Below are positions 35,463-44,235 of a DNA stretch of 64,000 nucleotides, piece by piece; position 1 is the first letter of the stretch, and each line of letters begins with the position of its first letter. The notes beneath the pieces are model-generated. The model was not told the origin of the DNA. It searched no databases and saw only the letters and a list, made by a program, of their open reading frames with translations. The stretch is from Clostridiales bacterium (GTDB lineage Bacteria > Bacillota_E > Sulfobacillia > Sulfobacillales > JAIMBI01), in assembly GCA_027318915.1 (NCBI GenBank), contig DAHVOH010000004.1:1-64000 (forward strand), given 5' to 3'. The position numbers and the translations under genes are program-made.

Positions 35463-35918
35463 CTACGGCGCCACTTGCAGCTGCGTCATGTCGGGAACCG
35501 GAAGGCCCAGCGCGATGCCGTTCATCAAATAGTGCCCCATGGCGGCCGGCACCATGAGGGTGGGATGAAAGGCGCCGTCGGCCAGGGACAGTCCGGTGAT
35601 GGTGAGCATGCCGCCCGCCGTCGACCAGGTGACGGTGCCGCTGTCCACCGAGGTGCCGATCAACGGCATGCTGGGGCTGTGCACGCAGTCGGAGCCGTGA
35701 TAGGTGCCGGTGCCGTTGCTGTCCAATTCGATCCAAAGCCAGAATCCGTTGGGCAGAAAGCTGCTGGGGCCGTTGGAATTGGCCGACAGCTCGATCTGAT
35801 AGACCGCGTCGCCGCCGTAGCCGAGATTGGCCGCGGCGGCGGTTCCGCCGGCCATCAGCAGCGCGGCGACCAGCGAGCCGGCCGCCACAAGACCGATGAG
35901 AGCTCGCCGCAGTCGCAT
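35463..35918 (-). CDS. small secreted protein of unknown function
   Basis: A 151-residue protein with a signal peptide (MRLRRALIGLVAAGSLVAALLMAGGTAAAA) and a mature part of about 120 residues rich in Gly, Ser, Thr and aromatic residues (FWLWIELDSNGTGTYHGSDCV, GGMLTITGLSLADGAFHPTLMVP). This suggests an all-beta extracellular domain. A TTG three codons upstream (35927) has better spacing from AAGGAGGGG and may be the true start (154 residues). The family is not recognised. It interrupts the otherwise conserved run between ppdK and dnaG, on the opposite strand, as accessory genes do. Confidence 0.72.
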   Translation of the reverse strand: MRLRRALIGLVAAGSLVAALLMAGGTAAAANLGYGGDAVYQIELSANSNGPSSFLPNGFWLWIELDSNGTGTYHGSDCVHSPSMPLIGTSVDSGTVTWSTAGGMLTITGLSLADGAFHPTLMVPAAMGHYLMNGIALGLPVPDMTQLQVAP

Positions 35919-35936
35919 TGGAATCAAAAGACTCCC

Positions 35937-36346
35937 CTCCTTCCGTGAACTTGGAACAGCGAGAGTATTCGGCATCGGCGGAATGACTCCTGCATGGACG
36001 CGGTCGCCGTCGGTATCAACGGGAGTGTCATTCTCGCTCTTGGCCCGACGCCGACATTCGGGCGGGGTGCCACGGGTTTGCACCATCGGCGGGCGCGGGG
36101 CGGGTGGAGCGCGGCCGCGGTGAGCCCGCACGGCATGAGCGGCCGCGGCGCGTCGGGCCGCCCGTCGGCACACCGTGGGGCACCCGAGCGCGGCATCCGG
36201 CAAACCTGCGGCGGGGTGGGTAAGGAGCCGCGGCACCGCACGGTCTGCGCATCGCCCGAATCGTCTGCCGTTGCCCGCGAGGCGGTTTTGGCCCAGGGCA
36301 GGAAACTGGCGACCAACAGCGAACCATTGTTAGCGGGGGATGGCGG
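35937..36346. other. divergent gap upstream of dnaG
   Basis: About 410 bp between the minus-strand secreted-protein gene and dnaG. Short open frames here have Arg/Gly/Pro-rich translations with no ribosome-binding sites. It should hold the promoters for both genes; no consensus -35/-10 pair was identified. Confidence 0.4.
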
Positions 36347-38080
36347 ATGCCAGGCTATGAGCCGCAGGTGATTGACGACGTCCGCCGAGCCGTTGACATC
36401 GTGGATGTGGTCGGCGAGACCGTGGCGCTCCGGCGCCGTGGTCGGAAGCTTTGGGGCCTCTGCCCGTTTCACGGCGAGAAAACCCCATCCTTCACCGTGG
36501 ACCCGGATCAGCAACTCTTTTATTGTTTCGGATGCCATAAGGGCGGCAATGTCTTCACCTATGTGATGGAGCGCGACCGTCGCTCGTTTCCCGAAGCCGT
36601 GGAATCGCTGGCCGAGCGGGCCGGGATGGCGGTCAGTCCGGCCGCCGCCCCGCAGGCGGGACGGCGGGAGCGTCTGCGGGCACTGTTGGCCGCCGCTCAG
36701 GAGTATTTCCGACAGGGATTGGAGTCCAGCGGGGCGGCGACGGCGGAACTGGCCCGGCGCGGTGTCGACGGGGACTTGGCGCGGCGTTTCGGGATCGGCT
36801 ACGCGCCGGACAGCTGGGATGGTCTGGTGGGCGCGCTCGGGCGCCGCGGGTTCAAACCCGACGAGATGGTGGAGGCGGGCGTGGCGGCGTCGCGGCCGCG
36901 GGGTGGGGTCTACGACCGGATGCGCGGGCGCCTGACGTTCCCGATTCCCGACGCCGACGGACGCCTGGTGGGATTCGGCGGACGGATCGTGGGCGAAGGG
37001 GAGCCCAAGTACCTCAACTCGCCCGACACGCCGCTCTACCAAAAGGGTCGCATCCTGTACCGAACGGATCTGTCCCGGCTCCACTGGCGGGACAAGCCGC
37101 CGATTCTGGTGGAGGGATACTTTGACGTCTTGGCCTGTCACCGGGCCGGATTGCCGGAAGCTGTGGCTTCGCTGGGAACCGCGCTCACAATGGACCATGT
37201 CCGATACCTGCGGCGTTTTACCGATCGCGCGATCCTTTGTTACGACAGTGACCGGGCCGGTGTTGAGGCGGCGGAGCGGGCATTCCAAATGTTGGCAGAG
37301 AGTGGGGTTGCTGTCCTGCACATGGCCATTCCAAGCGGCAAGGACGTGGACGAGTTCCTGGCGCTGGCGGGCGCGGAACGGGTCAGGGAAGAAGCTGCCC
37401 GGGCGATGCCGTATTTGACCCGCCGAATCCAGGAGCGGGCGGCGGATGTGCGTCGAGACCCGGCCAGCAAGGCGGAGGCGGTGCGGGAGCTGAAGCCGTT
37501 GCTGCTGGCGGTGCAAGATCCGGTGGAGCGCCAAGGGCATCTGCAGTTGCTAGAGAGAACATGGGCGCTGGATCCACGTATCTTAGCACAGGCGTTAAGG
37601 ACGAAACAAGGCCCGGAGGGGAATAAGCCCGGAAATTTCCGGCATAATATGGGTCGGCAGCCGGAAAAATTTGCCCTTCCGAAGGATGAAGTCAATTTGC
37701 TGGGGTGGCTCATACAATTTCCGGATCAGATGGAAGGGGTTTTGACGACTCTTCCCGAATTGTGTAAGGACGCGCGGTGGTCCGACATTGCCGCCGCTTG
37801 GCCGGTCCTCCAGCAGATGCCGCTGGCAGACTGGATTGGGACATTGCCCGTGGGGGCGCGGGAGCTGGCGGCGGAGGCGGCCATGGCGGAGGTGCCGGCA
37901 AGCCGGGAGGCTGTAAACGGATTGGCGTTGGCCTTGAGGCGGCGCCGGCAAGAGGAGCGTTGGCAGGAATTGAAGCGCCGGGCGGCAGCCGGACCCTTGG
38001 ACCCGGATCTGGAGCGGGAAATCATGGCGCTGTGGCCGGAAATCCGTGAGGCCAAACAGTCGCCGCGAAAGGAGGGATGA
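36347..38080 (+). CDS. dnaG: DNA primase
   Basis: A 577-residue primase. The N-terminal zinc-binding domain has C39-x2-H42 and C60-x2-C63 (LCPFHGEKTPSF and FYCFGCHKGG). The catalytic core carries RLTFPIPDADGRLVGFGGR and the TOPRIM motifs VEGYFDVLACH and ILCYDSDRAG. The helicase-binding C-terminal domain (after about residue 420) is shorter and less conserved, and bases 37600-37760 are visibly less GC-rich than the rest. It is followed 3 bp later by sigA, the classical macromolecular-synthesis pairing. Confidence 0.96.
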   Translation: MPGYEPQVIDDVRRAVDIVDVVGETVALRRRGRKLWGLCPFHGEKTPSFTVDPDQQLFYCFGCHKGGNVFTYVMERDRRSFPEAVESLAERAGMAVSPAAAPQAGRRERLRALLAAAQEYFRQGLESSGAATAELARRGVDGDLARRFGIGYAPDSWDGLVGALGRRGFKPDEMVEAGVAASRPRGGVYDRMRGRLTFPIPDADGRLVGFGGRIVGEGEPKYLNSPDTPLYQKGRILYRTDLSRLHWRDKPPILVEGYFDVLACHRAGLPEAVASLGTALTMDHVRYLRRFTDRAILCYDSDRAGVEAAERAFQMLAESGVAVLHMAIPSGKDVDEFLALAGAERVREEAARAMPYLTRRIQERAADVRRDPASKAEAVRELKPLLLAVQDPVERQGHLQLLERTWALDPRILAQALRTKQGPEGNKPGNFRHNMGRQPEKFALPKDEVNLLGWLIQFPDQMEGVLTTLPELCKDARWSDIAAAWPVLQQMPLADWIGTLPVGARELAAEAAMAEVPASREAVNGLALALRRRRQEERWQELKRRAAAGPLDPDLEREIMALWPEIREAKQSPRKEG

Positions 38081-38083
38081 TCA

Positions 38084-39256
38084 ATGGCTCAGCATCAGCA
38101 GGAGAGTTCACAGCCGGTTGCCGTGCAGGACGTCCTGCAGGGCCTGATCCAGCGCGCCAAGGAGCATGGGCGCAAGCTGTCGTATCAGACGATCATGGAT
38201 TCGCTGCAAACCTTTGACCTCCCGCCCGAGCAGATTGATACCGCGTACGAGATGATCACGGATTCCGGCATTAAGCTGGTGGATGAGCGCGTCGCGGCCA
38301 CCGAGGCGCCCGAAGCGTCCGACGGCGAGGATGAGGACGAAGACTCTGAGGAAGAGGAAGAGGAAGAGGCGGAGAGCGAAGAGAGCGGGCGCAGCAGCGA
38401 GAGTGCCTTCCAGGTGCCCGAAGGCGTGGCCATTGACGATCCCGTGCGCATGTACCTCAAGGAGATTGGTCGGGTCTCGCTCCTGACGGCGGCGGAAGAG
38501 GTGGAGCTGGCCAAGCGCATTGAGGCCGGGGACGAAGAGGCGAAAAAGCGTCTCGCCGAAGCCAATCTGCGCCTGGTGGTGTCCATTGCCAAGCGCTACG
38601 TGGGCCGAGGCATGCTGTTTTTGGACCTCATCCAGGAGGGCAACCTCGGTCTGATCAAAGCCGTGGAAAAGTTTGACTACCGCAAGGGGTACAAGTTCAG
38701 CACCTACGCCACCTGGTGGATCCGGCAGGCCATCACGCGGGCCATCGCCGACCAGGCGCGCACCATCAGAATCCCCGTGCACATGGTGGAGACCATCAAC
38801 AAGCTGATTCGCGTGCAGCGGCAGCTGCTCCAGGAGAAGGGCCGCGATCCGACCCCGGAGGAAATCGCCGAGCAGATGGGCATCACGGTGGAGCGCGTCC
38901 GGGAGATTCAAAAGGTCGCGCAGGAGCCGGTCTCGCTGGAGACGCCCATCGGCGAAGAGGAAGACTCCCATTTGGGCGACTTCATCGAGGACGAGGATGC
39001 TCCGGCGCCGGCCGAGGCGGCCGGCTACCAGCTGTTGAAAGAGCAGTTGGAAGAAGTGCTGGATACGCTGACGAATCGGGAGGAGAAGGTGCTGCGGCTC
39101 CGCTTCGGCCTGTCCGACGGGCGTGCGCGGACGTTGGAAGAGGTGGGCCAGGTGTTCGGCGTCACACGCGAGCGCATCCGGCAGATTGAAGCCAAGGCGC
39201 TGCGCAAGTTGCGGCACCCCACCCGCAGCAAGAAACTCCGCGATTATCTCGACTGA
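38084..39256 (+). CDS. sigA: RNA polymerase primary sigma factor
   Basis: A 390-residue housekeeping sigma factor. Region 1.1 (residues 10-70) is followed by a very acidic linker (about 75-105, almost all Asp, Glu and Ser). Then come region 1.2 ([17 protein letters not shown]), region 2 ([46 protein letters not shown]), region 3, and region 4.2 ([30 protein letters not shown]). AAAGGAGGG precedes the ATG. The linker is more acidic than usual for SigA. The consensus promoters in this window fit its expected specificity. Confidence 0.98.
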   Translation: MAQHQQESSQPVAVQDVLQGLIQRAKEHGRKLSYQTIMDSLQTFDLPPEQIDTAYEMITDSGIKLVDERVAATEAPEASDGEDEDEDSEEEEEEEAESEESGRSSESAFQVPEGVAIDDPVRMYLKEIGRVSLLTAAEEVELAKRIEAGDEEAKKRLAEANLRLVVSIAKRYVGRGMLFLDLIQEGNLGLIKAVEKFDYRKGYKFSTYATWWIRQAITRAIADQARTIRIPVHMVETINKLIRVQRQLLQEKGRDPTPEEIAEQMGITVERVREIQKVAQEPVSLETPIGEEEDSHLGDFIEDEDAPAPAEAAGYQLLKEQLEEVLDTLTNREEKVLRLRFGLSDGRARTLEEVGQVFGVTRERIRQIEAKALRKLRHPTRSKKLRDYLD

Positions 39257-39640
39257 GCCCAGCGCCGTCACGGTTCCCGGCGGGGAAGACGTCGGGCCCG
39301 GCGGCCGACCGCTCCGAGCCCTTGGGGCGGCTATCGGCGGTTTCTGCGGCCATGACCCCAGGGTTTCGGGCGGGAGCCGGCACGTCCGGGCTCGAGCGGT
39401 GGGGTGGCCTCGTCCTGTCTCGAAGGGACCGTACACAAACCCGCCGTGCGGCTTCCCGACATGGCTTTTCGGTGCCGCCGCGGGGCGTCTTTCCTGTCCC
39501 GACCACGCCCGGCAACGACCGGCGCAGTTGACCCCGGACCGGTGAGGCCGGCGGGCCTCCCGCCGGGCCCAGCCGCCCGAAATCCGGCCCGGGGTCCGAC
39601 GGACGCGGCTTCGACGCACCGCGCGGGCGTGGCTCTCGCG
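39257..39640. other. gap after sigA
   Basis: About 380 bp of GC-rich sequence with no supported gene. I saw no clear terminator hairpin after sigA. Open frames on both strands are Arg/Gly/Pro-rich and lack ribosome-binding sites. Confidence 0.4.
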
Positions 39641-39817
39641 TCAGTCGGACCGCTGAACCAGGGCGGCCGGGCCGTTCGGGGCCGCCTCGGGGCGCTCCGG
39701 CTCGGGCGCTTCCAGCCAGGCCCGTGTTTCCCAAAACCAGTCCGGGGCGGTCGCGGGCCGCGACAGGGCGGCGTCTTCGACGGAGAGCGGGGGTGATGGG
39801 GGTCGCATGAGCGTCAT
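39641..39817 (-). CDS. small orphan protein
   Basis: A 58-residue frame with ATG placed 6 bp after a perfect AGGAGG. The product is acidic and Pro/Ala-rich with a central aromatic cluster (PDWFWETRAWLEAPE) and no membrane segment or known motif. Convincing ribosome-binding site and a non-random core favour a real gene, but the length and composition leave doubt. It is transcribed toward sigA and divergently from the histidine kinase. Confidence 0.5.
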   Translation of the reverse strand: MTLMRPPSPPLSVEDAALSRPATAPDWFWETRAWLEAPEPERPEAAPNGPAALVQRSD

Positions 39818-40020
39818 GGGCATCCTCCTGTGGACAACGAGTGGTCGGCGGACATTCGTCCGGGCGCCTCGGCCGGCTGCCGGCCGCGCTTCGGATGTTC
39901 TTATCTTGACTCCGGCCGGGCCAACGGCCGAGGGGCATCGGGTGAATGGTCGCAATGGGCCGGCGAGTGGTCGGGAACCCGGTATGGATTGCGATAGAAT
40001 GAAAACGGGGCAGCGGGGGG

Positions 40021-41154
40021 ATGGACCTGGACAGCTATCATCCGGCGGAGGAATCGCTCCAGCCGCTGGCGGCCTCCCTGGAAATAAGCCGCCAAGCGGC
40101 GCCGTACGCGCGGATGGGTCTCACCGCGGCCACGGCGCGGGAGATGGCGGCCATCATCTATCGCATCGCCCAGGTGGATGCCGTGGCCATCACCGACACC
40201 GAGGCGATTCTGGCCTATGTGGGCGACGGGTGTCCGCACATGCGGCCCGGCCATCGCATCCAGACGCTGGCCACACGGCGGGCCCTGGCCAGCGGGCACG
40301 TCACGACGGCTCGCGACAAGTTCGAACTGGATTGCCCCATTGAGGGCTGCCCCTGTCCGGTCCGGTCGGCCATCATCGCGCCGCTGCGCATCGGCGGGCA
40401 GACGGTGGGAACCGTCAAGCTCTACCGGCTGGTTGATGGCGAAATGCCTGACGCGGCCCGCCGCCTGGCGTTGGGGTTGTCGGAACTGCTGAGCCTTCAG
40501 TTGAATGTGGCCGAGGCGGAACATCAGCGGGAGCTTCTGGCCCAGGCGCGGGTGCAGGCCCTGGAAGCCCAGATCCGCCCGCACTTTCTGTTCAACACGT
40601 TGAACGCCGTGATTGCCACCAGTCGGCAGGACCCGGAGCAGGCGCGGCAAATGTTGACCGAGTTGGCGGGATGGCTCCGACATACGCTCTCACCGCGCCC
40701 GGCGCACATCCTGGTGGGGGACGAAGTGGAGCTGGTGCGCTGGTATCTCCACCTGGAACGGGCTCGCTTCGGCGACCGGGTGGCGGTGGAGTTTCGCATC
40801 GATCCGGCGGTGCTCGGGCGGCGGATGCCGACGTTGACGCTGGAACCCTTGGTGGAGAATGCGGTGGTGCACGGCTTGGCCCCCAAGGAGGGCCCCGGGC
40901 GCATGCTGGTGGCCGTGCAGCGGTGCGGGGCGGACATTCGCGTCATGGTCGGCGACGACGGCGTGGGCATGTCGCCGGCGCGGGTGCGGGAGATTCGAGC
41001 CGGAGGGCAGCCCGGCATTGGGCTGGCCAACGTGCGGGCGCGGCTGCACGGCCTGTTCGGCTCCCGGGCCCGCTTCCGCGTGCGCAGTCGGGAGGGGCGG
41101 GGCACATGGGTGTCTTTTCGCGTGCCGGGTGACGGATGGCCGGACGGCCGTTGA
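40021..41154 (+). CDS. LytS-like sensor histidine kinase without membrane domain
   Basis: A 377-residue kinase. Residues 35-165 form a GAF domain of the LytS type, with a Cys cluster DCPIEGCPCPVRSAIIAPL (C105, C110, C112). The phospho-acceptor H188 is in IRPHFLFNTLNAV of the His_kinase (LytS/YehU) domain. The ATPase has VENAVVHGL (N box) and the GDDGVGM/GIGLANVRARL G boxes. Family members normally carry five or more transmembrane helices in front; here there are none, so it senses something in the cytoplasm. It overlaps the response-regulator gene. Confidence 0.9.
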   Translation: MDLDSYHPAEESLQPLAASLEISRQAAPYARMGLTAATAREMAAIIYRIAQVDAVAITDTEAILAYVGDGCPHMRPGHRIQTLATRRALASGHVTTARDKFELDCPIEGCPCPVRSAIIAPLRIGGQTVGTVKLYRLVDGEMPDAARRLALGLSELLSLQLNVAEAEHQRELLAQARVQALEAQIRPHFLFNTLNAVIATSRQDPEQARQMLTELAGWLRHTLSPRPAHILVGDEVELVRWYLHLERARFGDRVAVEFRIDPAVLGRRMPTLTLEPLVENAVVHGLAPKEGPGRMLVAVQRCGADIRVMVGDDGVGMSPARVREIRAGGQPGIGLANVRARLHGLFGSRARFRVRSREGRGTWVSFRVPGDGWPDGR

Positions 41155-41891
41155 CGCGGATGCGCGCCATCGTGGTGGATGACGAACCGCTGGCGCGGCA
41201 GGAGCTCCGGTATCAGCTGGAGAGGACCGGCCGCGTCGAGGTGGCGGCCGACGCCGGCAGTGTCCGGGAGGCGCGGGCACTGGTGGGCCGCGTGGCTTTG
41301 GATGTGGTGTTCCTGGACATCGAGATGCCGGGCGCCTCCGGCTTGGAGTGGGCCCAGGCTCTGCACGGCGGGCGCCTGGACCGGCCGCTGGTGGTGTTTG
41401 TCACGGCTCATGATCAATATGCCGTGGAGGCATACGGACTGGCGGCGGTCGACTATTGCCTCAAGCCGGTGGACCCGGCTCGTCTGGCGCGCACGGTGGA
41501 GCGACTGGAGAGCCTGCTGGCCGGGTCGGACGACACCGGTCCCCGCGCCCAGCTGCGGTTTGTGGCCGGGGTGGACGGCGAGCGGACCGTTCCGGTGCCG
41601 GTCGACCAGGTGAGTTACCTGGCGGCCGCCGAGGACGGCGTGGTGCTCCACACGGTGGATGGACGGCGCCTCCGCGTCAACAGCACGCTCGCCCGGCTGG
41701 AGGCGTCGCTGCCGGTGGGGGACTTCCTGCGCTGCCACCGCGGCTACGTCATCAACCTGCGTCATGTCCAGGATCTGCGGCCCTTTTTCAACGGTGCGTG
41801 GACGGTGCGCATGAAGGGGCGCGGTACGGTGGAGATTCCGGTCAGCCGACACCGCGCCTCCGCGCTGAAGGCGGCGCTGGGCGTGTCGTGA
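41136..41891 (+). CDS. LytTR-family response regulator
   Basis: A 251-residue regulator. The receiver domain has the acidic pair VVDDEP, phospho-Asp 61 in VVFLDIEMPG, and the conserved K in DYCLKPV. The LytTR DNA-binding domain (about residues 145-245) includes VDQVSYLAAAEDGVVLHTVDG, FLRCHRGYVINLRHV and IPVSRHRASALK. ATG 41136 overlaps the kinase by 19 bp; ATG 41160 is an alternative start that removes eight residues. It is the cognate partner of the kinase. LytTR regulators often control cell-wall, murein hydrolase or carboxylate-transport genes; the targets here are unknown. Confidence 0.92.
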   Translation: MAGRPLTRMRAIVVDDEPLARQELRYQLERTGRVEVAADAGSVREARALVGRVALDVVFLDIEMPGASGLEWAQALHGGRLDRPLVVFVTAHDQYAVEAYGLAAVDYCLKPVDPARLARTVERLESLLAGSDDTGPRAQLRFVAGVDGERTVPVPVDQVSYLAAAEDGVVLHTVDGRRLRVNSTLARLEASLPVGDFLRCHRGYVINLRHVQDLRPFFNGAWTVRMKGRGTVEIPVSRHRASALKAALGVS

Positions 41892-42066
41892 CGGCCGTGG
41901 GCGGCCAGTCCTCGCGCATGACGCGAAGAATCAGGCTGAGCTTTTCCTCGGCGGCGCGAAGCTTCAACACGTGATAGTCGATGAAGGGTGCCTCCGCCCA
42001 GCGGAAATCTTCCCAGGCCTCGCGCCATTCGTTCAGAGCGGCCTGGTAGCTGGCCTGGTCCGACAT
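41842..42066 (-). CDS. DUF2508/YaaL-like small protein
   Basis: A 74-residue protein: ALNEWREAWEDFRWAEAPFIDYHVLKLRAAEEKLSLILRVMRE, then a Pro/Arg-rich tail. The pattern W-x-x-A-x-x-x-F, then IDY-x-x-x-x-L-x-AAE-x-x, is that of the DUF2508 (YaaL) helical family of Firmicutes, whose function is unknown. GGGAGGG precedes the ATG. Its 3' end overlaps the convergent response-regulator gene by 50 bp. It lies downstream of the acyl-CoA ligase gene and may share its transcript. The family call is by eye. Confidence 0.65.
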   Translation of the reverse strand: MSDQASYQAALNEWREAWEDFRWAEAPFIDYHVLKLRAAEEKLSLILRVMREDWPPTAVTTRPAPPSARRRGVG

Positions 42067-42114
42067 CCCGGTCCCTCCCGCCTCAGGTTATGCGGGGCGG
42101 ACGGCAAAAGACCA

Positions 42115-43893
42115 TCAGAGCGACCCGGCCGGCCGGTCGCCGGGGGACGTTTCGGCATACAGGGCGGCGACGTCGGCGGCGAAGTGGTCCAACACCACGC
42201 GCAACTTGATCTTGAGCGACGGCGTCAGTTCGCCCGCCTCCTCGCTCAAAGCCCGCGGGAGCGCCGCCCAGCGCTTGGGCCGTTCAAAGTCGGCCAACGG
42301 GGCGGTCAATCGCCGCACCTCGGCGTCGATCGCCGCCCGGACCGCCGGAACGGCCAGGGCGTCGGCCCCGGACCGGGTCAGGCCCAACTGCCGGGCCAGT
42401 CGGTCCACCTCCTGAAAGTCCGGCACCAAGAGGGCCGCCAGGTATTTCCGGCCGTCGCCCACGAGCATGGCGGCCTCAATCAGGGGAGACGCGGCCAGGC
42501 GCTGTTCGATGGGGGCGGGGACCACTTTTTTGCCGGTGGACAGGACCAGGATGGCTTTTTTGCGATCCACCACGGCCAGCCGGCCCTCGCCGTCCCAGGC
42601 GCCAATGTCGCCGGTGTGGAACCATCCCCCGGCCAAGGCGGCCGCCGTCTCTTCCGGGCGACCCCAATAGCCCTGCATGACATTGGGACCGCGGCAGAGA
42701 ATCTCCCCGTCCTCGGCCAGACGCACCTCCACCCCGGGCAGCGGACGGCCCACGGTGCCGAACCGGATGTCGTCGGGCCGATTGACGGCGATGACCGGGG
42801 ATGTTTCGGTTAATCCGTAGCCCTCGCAGACCGGAATGCCGGCGCCCAGAAAAAAGCGGCCCAGCTCCGGGGACAGGGCCGCGCCGCCGGAGATGACGTA
42901 GCGCAGCCGGCCACCCAGCGCTTCGCGAATGCGGGCGTAGACCAGGCGATCGTAGAGGACGGCCGCGCATCGTTGACCCGGGCTTTCGGGCCGTCCGCCG
43001 GTGAGCGCTTCACCGCGGCGGACGGCGACCCGGCTGGCGGATCGAAACAGCCGGCGGCGCAACGGCGTGGTCGCCTGGGCCTGGACGCCGGCGTAGATGC
43101 GCTCGTAGATGCGGGGCACCGAGGCCAGGACGGTGGGCCGCACGACCTTCATGTCCTCCGCCAGGTAGCGCGCGTCGGAATAGTAGATGCGCACCCCGTG
43201 GGTGAGAAAGTACAGGTGCACCAGGCGCTCAAAAATATGGGAGAGGGGCAGGAAGGCCAGATCGCGGTCGTCCCGGCCCACGGCCATTCCGGGCGATGCC
43301 TGGGCCGCGGCATCCAAACTCCGGGCGTTGCCGAGCAAATTGCCGTGCGTCAGCATGGCCCCGCGCGAATTGGCCGTGGTGCCGGAGGTGTAGACGATGG
43401 TGGCGAGACTCTGCTCCGGCACCCGCCGCTCCACGTCCGCGGCCCATGCGGCCAGATCCGCGGAGGTGGGCGGCAGCGCGCCCGCCGCCTCCGCCCATCC
43501 GGCGTCGTCCATGACGAGAGCGGGCAGGCCGGCCGGCAGCTTGGCCCGGGCCGCCTCATCCTGCACGACGGCCAGCGAGGCGCCGCTGTCGTGGCAGATG
43601 TAGGCCACCTGATCGGCCGGCAGCGAGGGGAAAATGGGGACGGTCACCGCCCCCTCGGCCATGATGGCGAGGTCGGCGTGGACCCATTCCGGCCGCGTGG
43701 CGGCCAGCACCACCACGCGATCGCCCCCCTGGACGCCGGCCTGCCGGAGCCAGCCGGCCAGGCTCCATATCCGCTCCGCCGTTTGGCGGGCCGTGTAGGG
43801 CGCGAAGGTGCCGTCGGGCAGGCGGCGAAACTGGCAGGGATCCTGGGGATGCCCCTCCTGATAGCCAAGAAATCGTCCCGGTACCGTGGCCAT
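42115..43893 (-). CDS. long-chain fatty acid-CoA ligase (FadD15-like)
   Basis: A 592-residue AMP-forming acyl-CoA synthetase. The phosphate-binding loop IVYTSGTTANSRGAMLTHGN has an unusual Ser-Arg in place of the common Pro-Lys. Later motifs are YGLTETSPVIAVN, GWFHTGDIGAWDGEGRL, and VVDRKKAILVLSTGKKVVPAPIE. A C-terminal insertion after the hinge is typical of the long-chain group. ATG 43893 lies 10 bp after GGAGG; a longer open frame to 44106 has no support. It would activate fatty acids for lipid synthesis or breakdown. Confidence 0.93.
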   Translation of the reverse strand: MATVPGRFLGYQEGHPQDPCQFRRLPDGTFAPYTARQTAERIWSLAGWLRQAGVQGGDRVVVLAATRPEWVHADLAIMAEGAVTVPIFPSLPADQVAYICHDSGASLAVVQDEAARAKLPAGLPALVMDDAGWAEAAGALPPTSADLAAWAADVERRVPEQSLATIVYTSGTTANSRGAMLTHGNLLGNARSLDAAAQASPGMAVGRDDRDLAFLPLSHIFERLVHLYFLTHGVRIYYSDARYLAEDMKVVRPTVLASVPRIYERIYAGVQAQATTPLRRRLFRSASRVAVRRGEALTGGRPESPGQRCAAVLYDRLVYARIREALGGRLRYVISGGAALSPELGRFFLGAGIPVCEGYGLTETSPVIAVNRPDDIRFGTVGRPLPGVEVRLAEDGEILCRGPNVMQGYWGRPEETAAALAGGWFHTGDIGAWDGEGRLAVVDRKKAILVLSTGKKVVPAPIEQRLAASPLIEAAMLVGDGRKYLAALLVPDFQEVDRLARQLGLTRSGADALAVPAVRAAIDAEVRRLTAPLADFERPKRWAALPRALSEEAGELTPSLKIKLRVVLDHFAADVAALYAETSPGDRPAGSL

Positions 43894-44235
43894 GATGCGT
43901 CGGCCTCCGTGCATCGGCGGTGGGCGGCTTCGGTCCATCTCCGATCGTAATGTGGATTCCAGGCGTTCTTCCCGCCGGCTATATCGTATCCTAATAGGCA
44001 GGCGTCGAGTTCGCCGCGGGCGCGCCAAGAAATTCCCCGGCGGGGGCCGCGGGAATGCCGGGATGCCGCGCGGGCCTGCAACCCGAGCCGCCCCCGGGTC
44101 GTTCATGGAAAGGGAAGCCGGTCCGGCGGACGCCGGGGTGTTCCGACGCGGCGGTTGCGATGGGGCGTCGCCGCCAGGGACGCGAGGTTCCAGAGCACAT
44201 CAAGCGGCGACCGGCGACGGGAGGGAACCGACTGA
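43894..44235. other. divergent promoter region between acyl-CoA ligase and PBP2 genes
   Basis: About 340 bp. A less GC-rich patch at roughly 43940-44000 (TATATCGTATCCTAATAG) is the likely place for promoters in one or both directions, but no well-spaced -35/-10 pair could be assigned. No gene is supported here. Confidence 0.4.
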
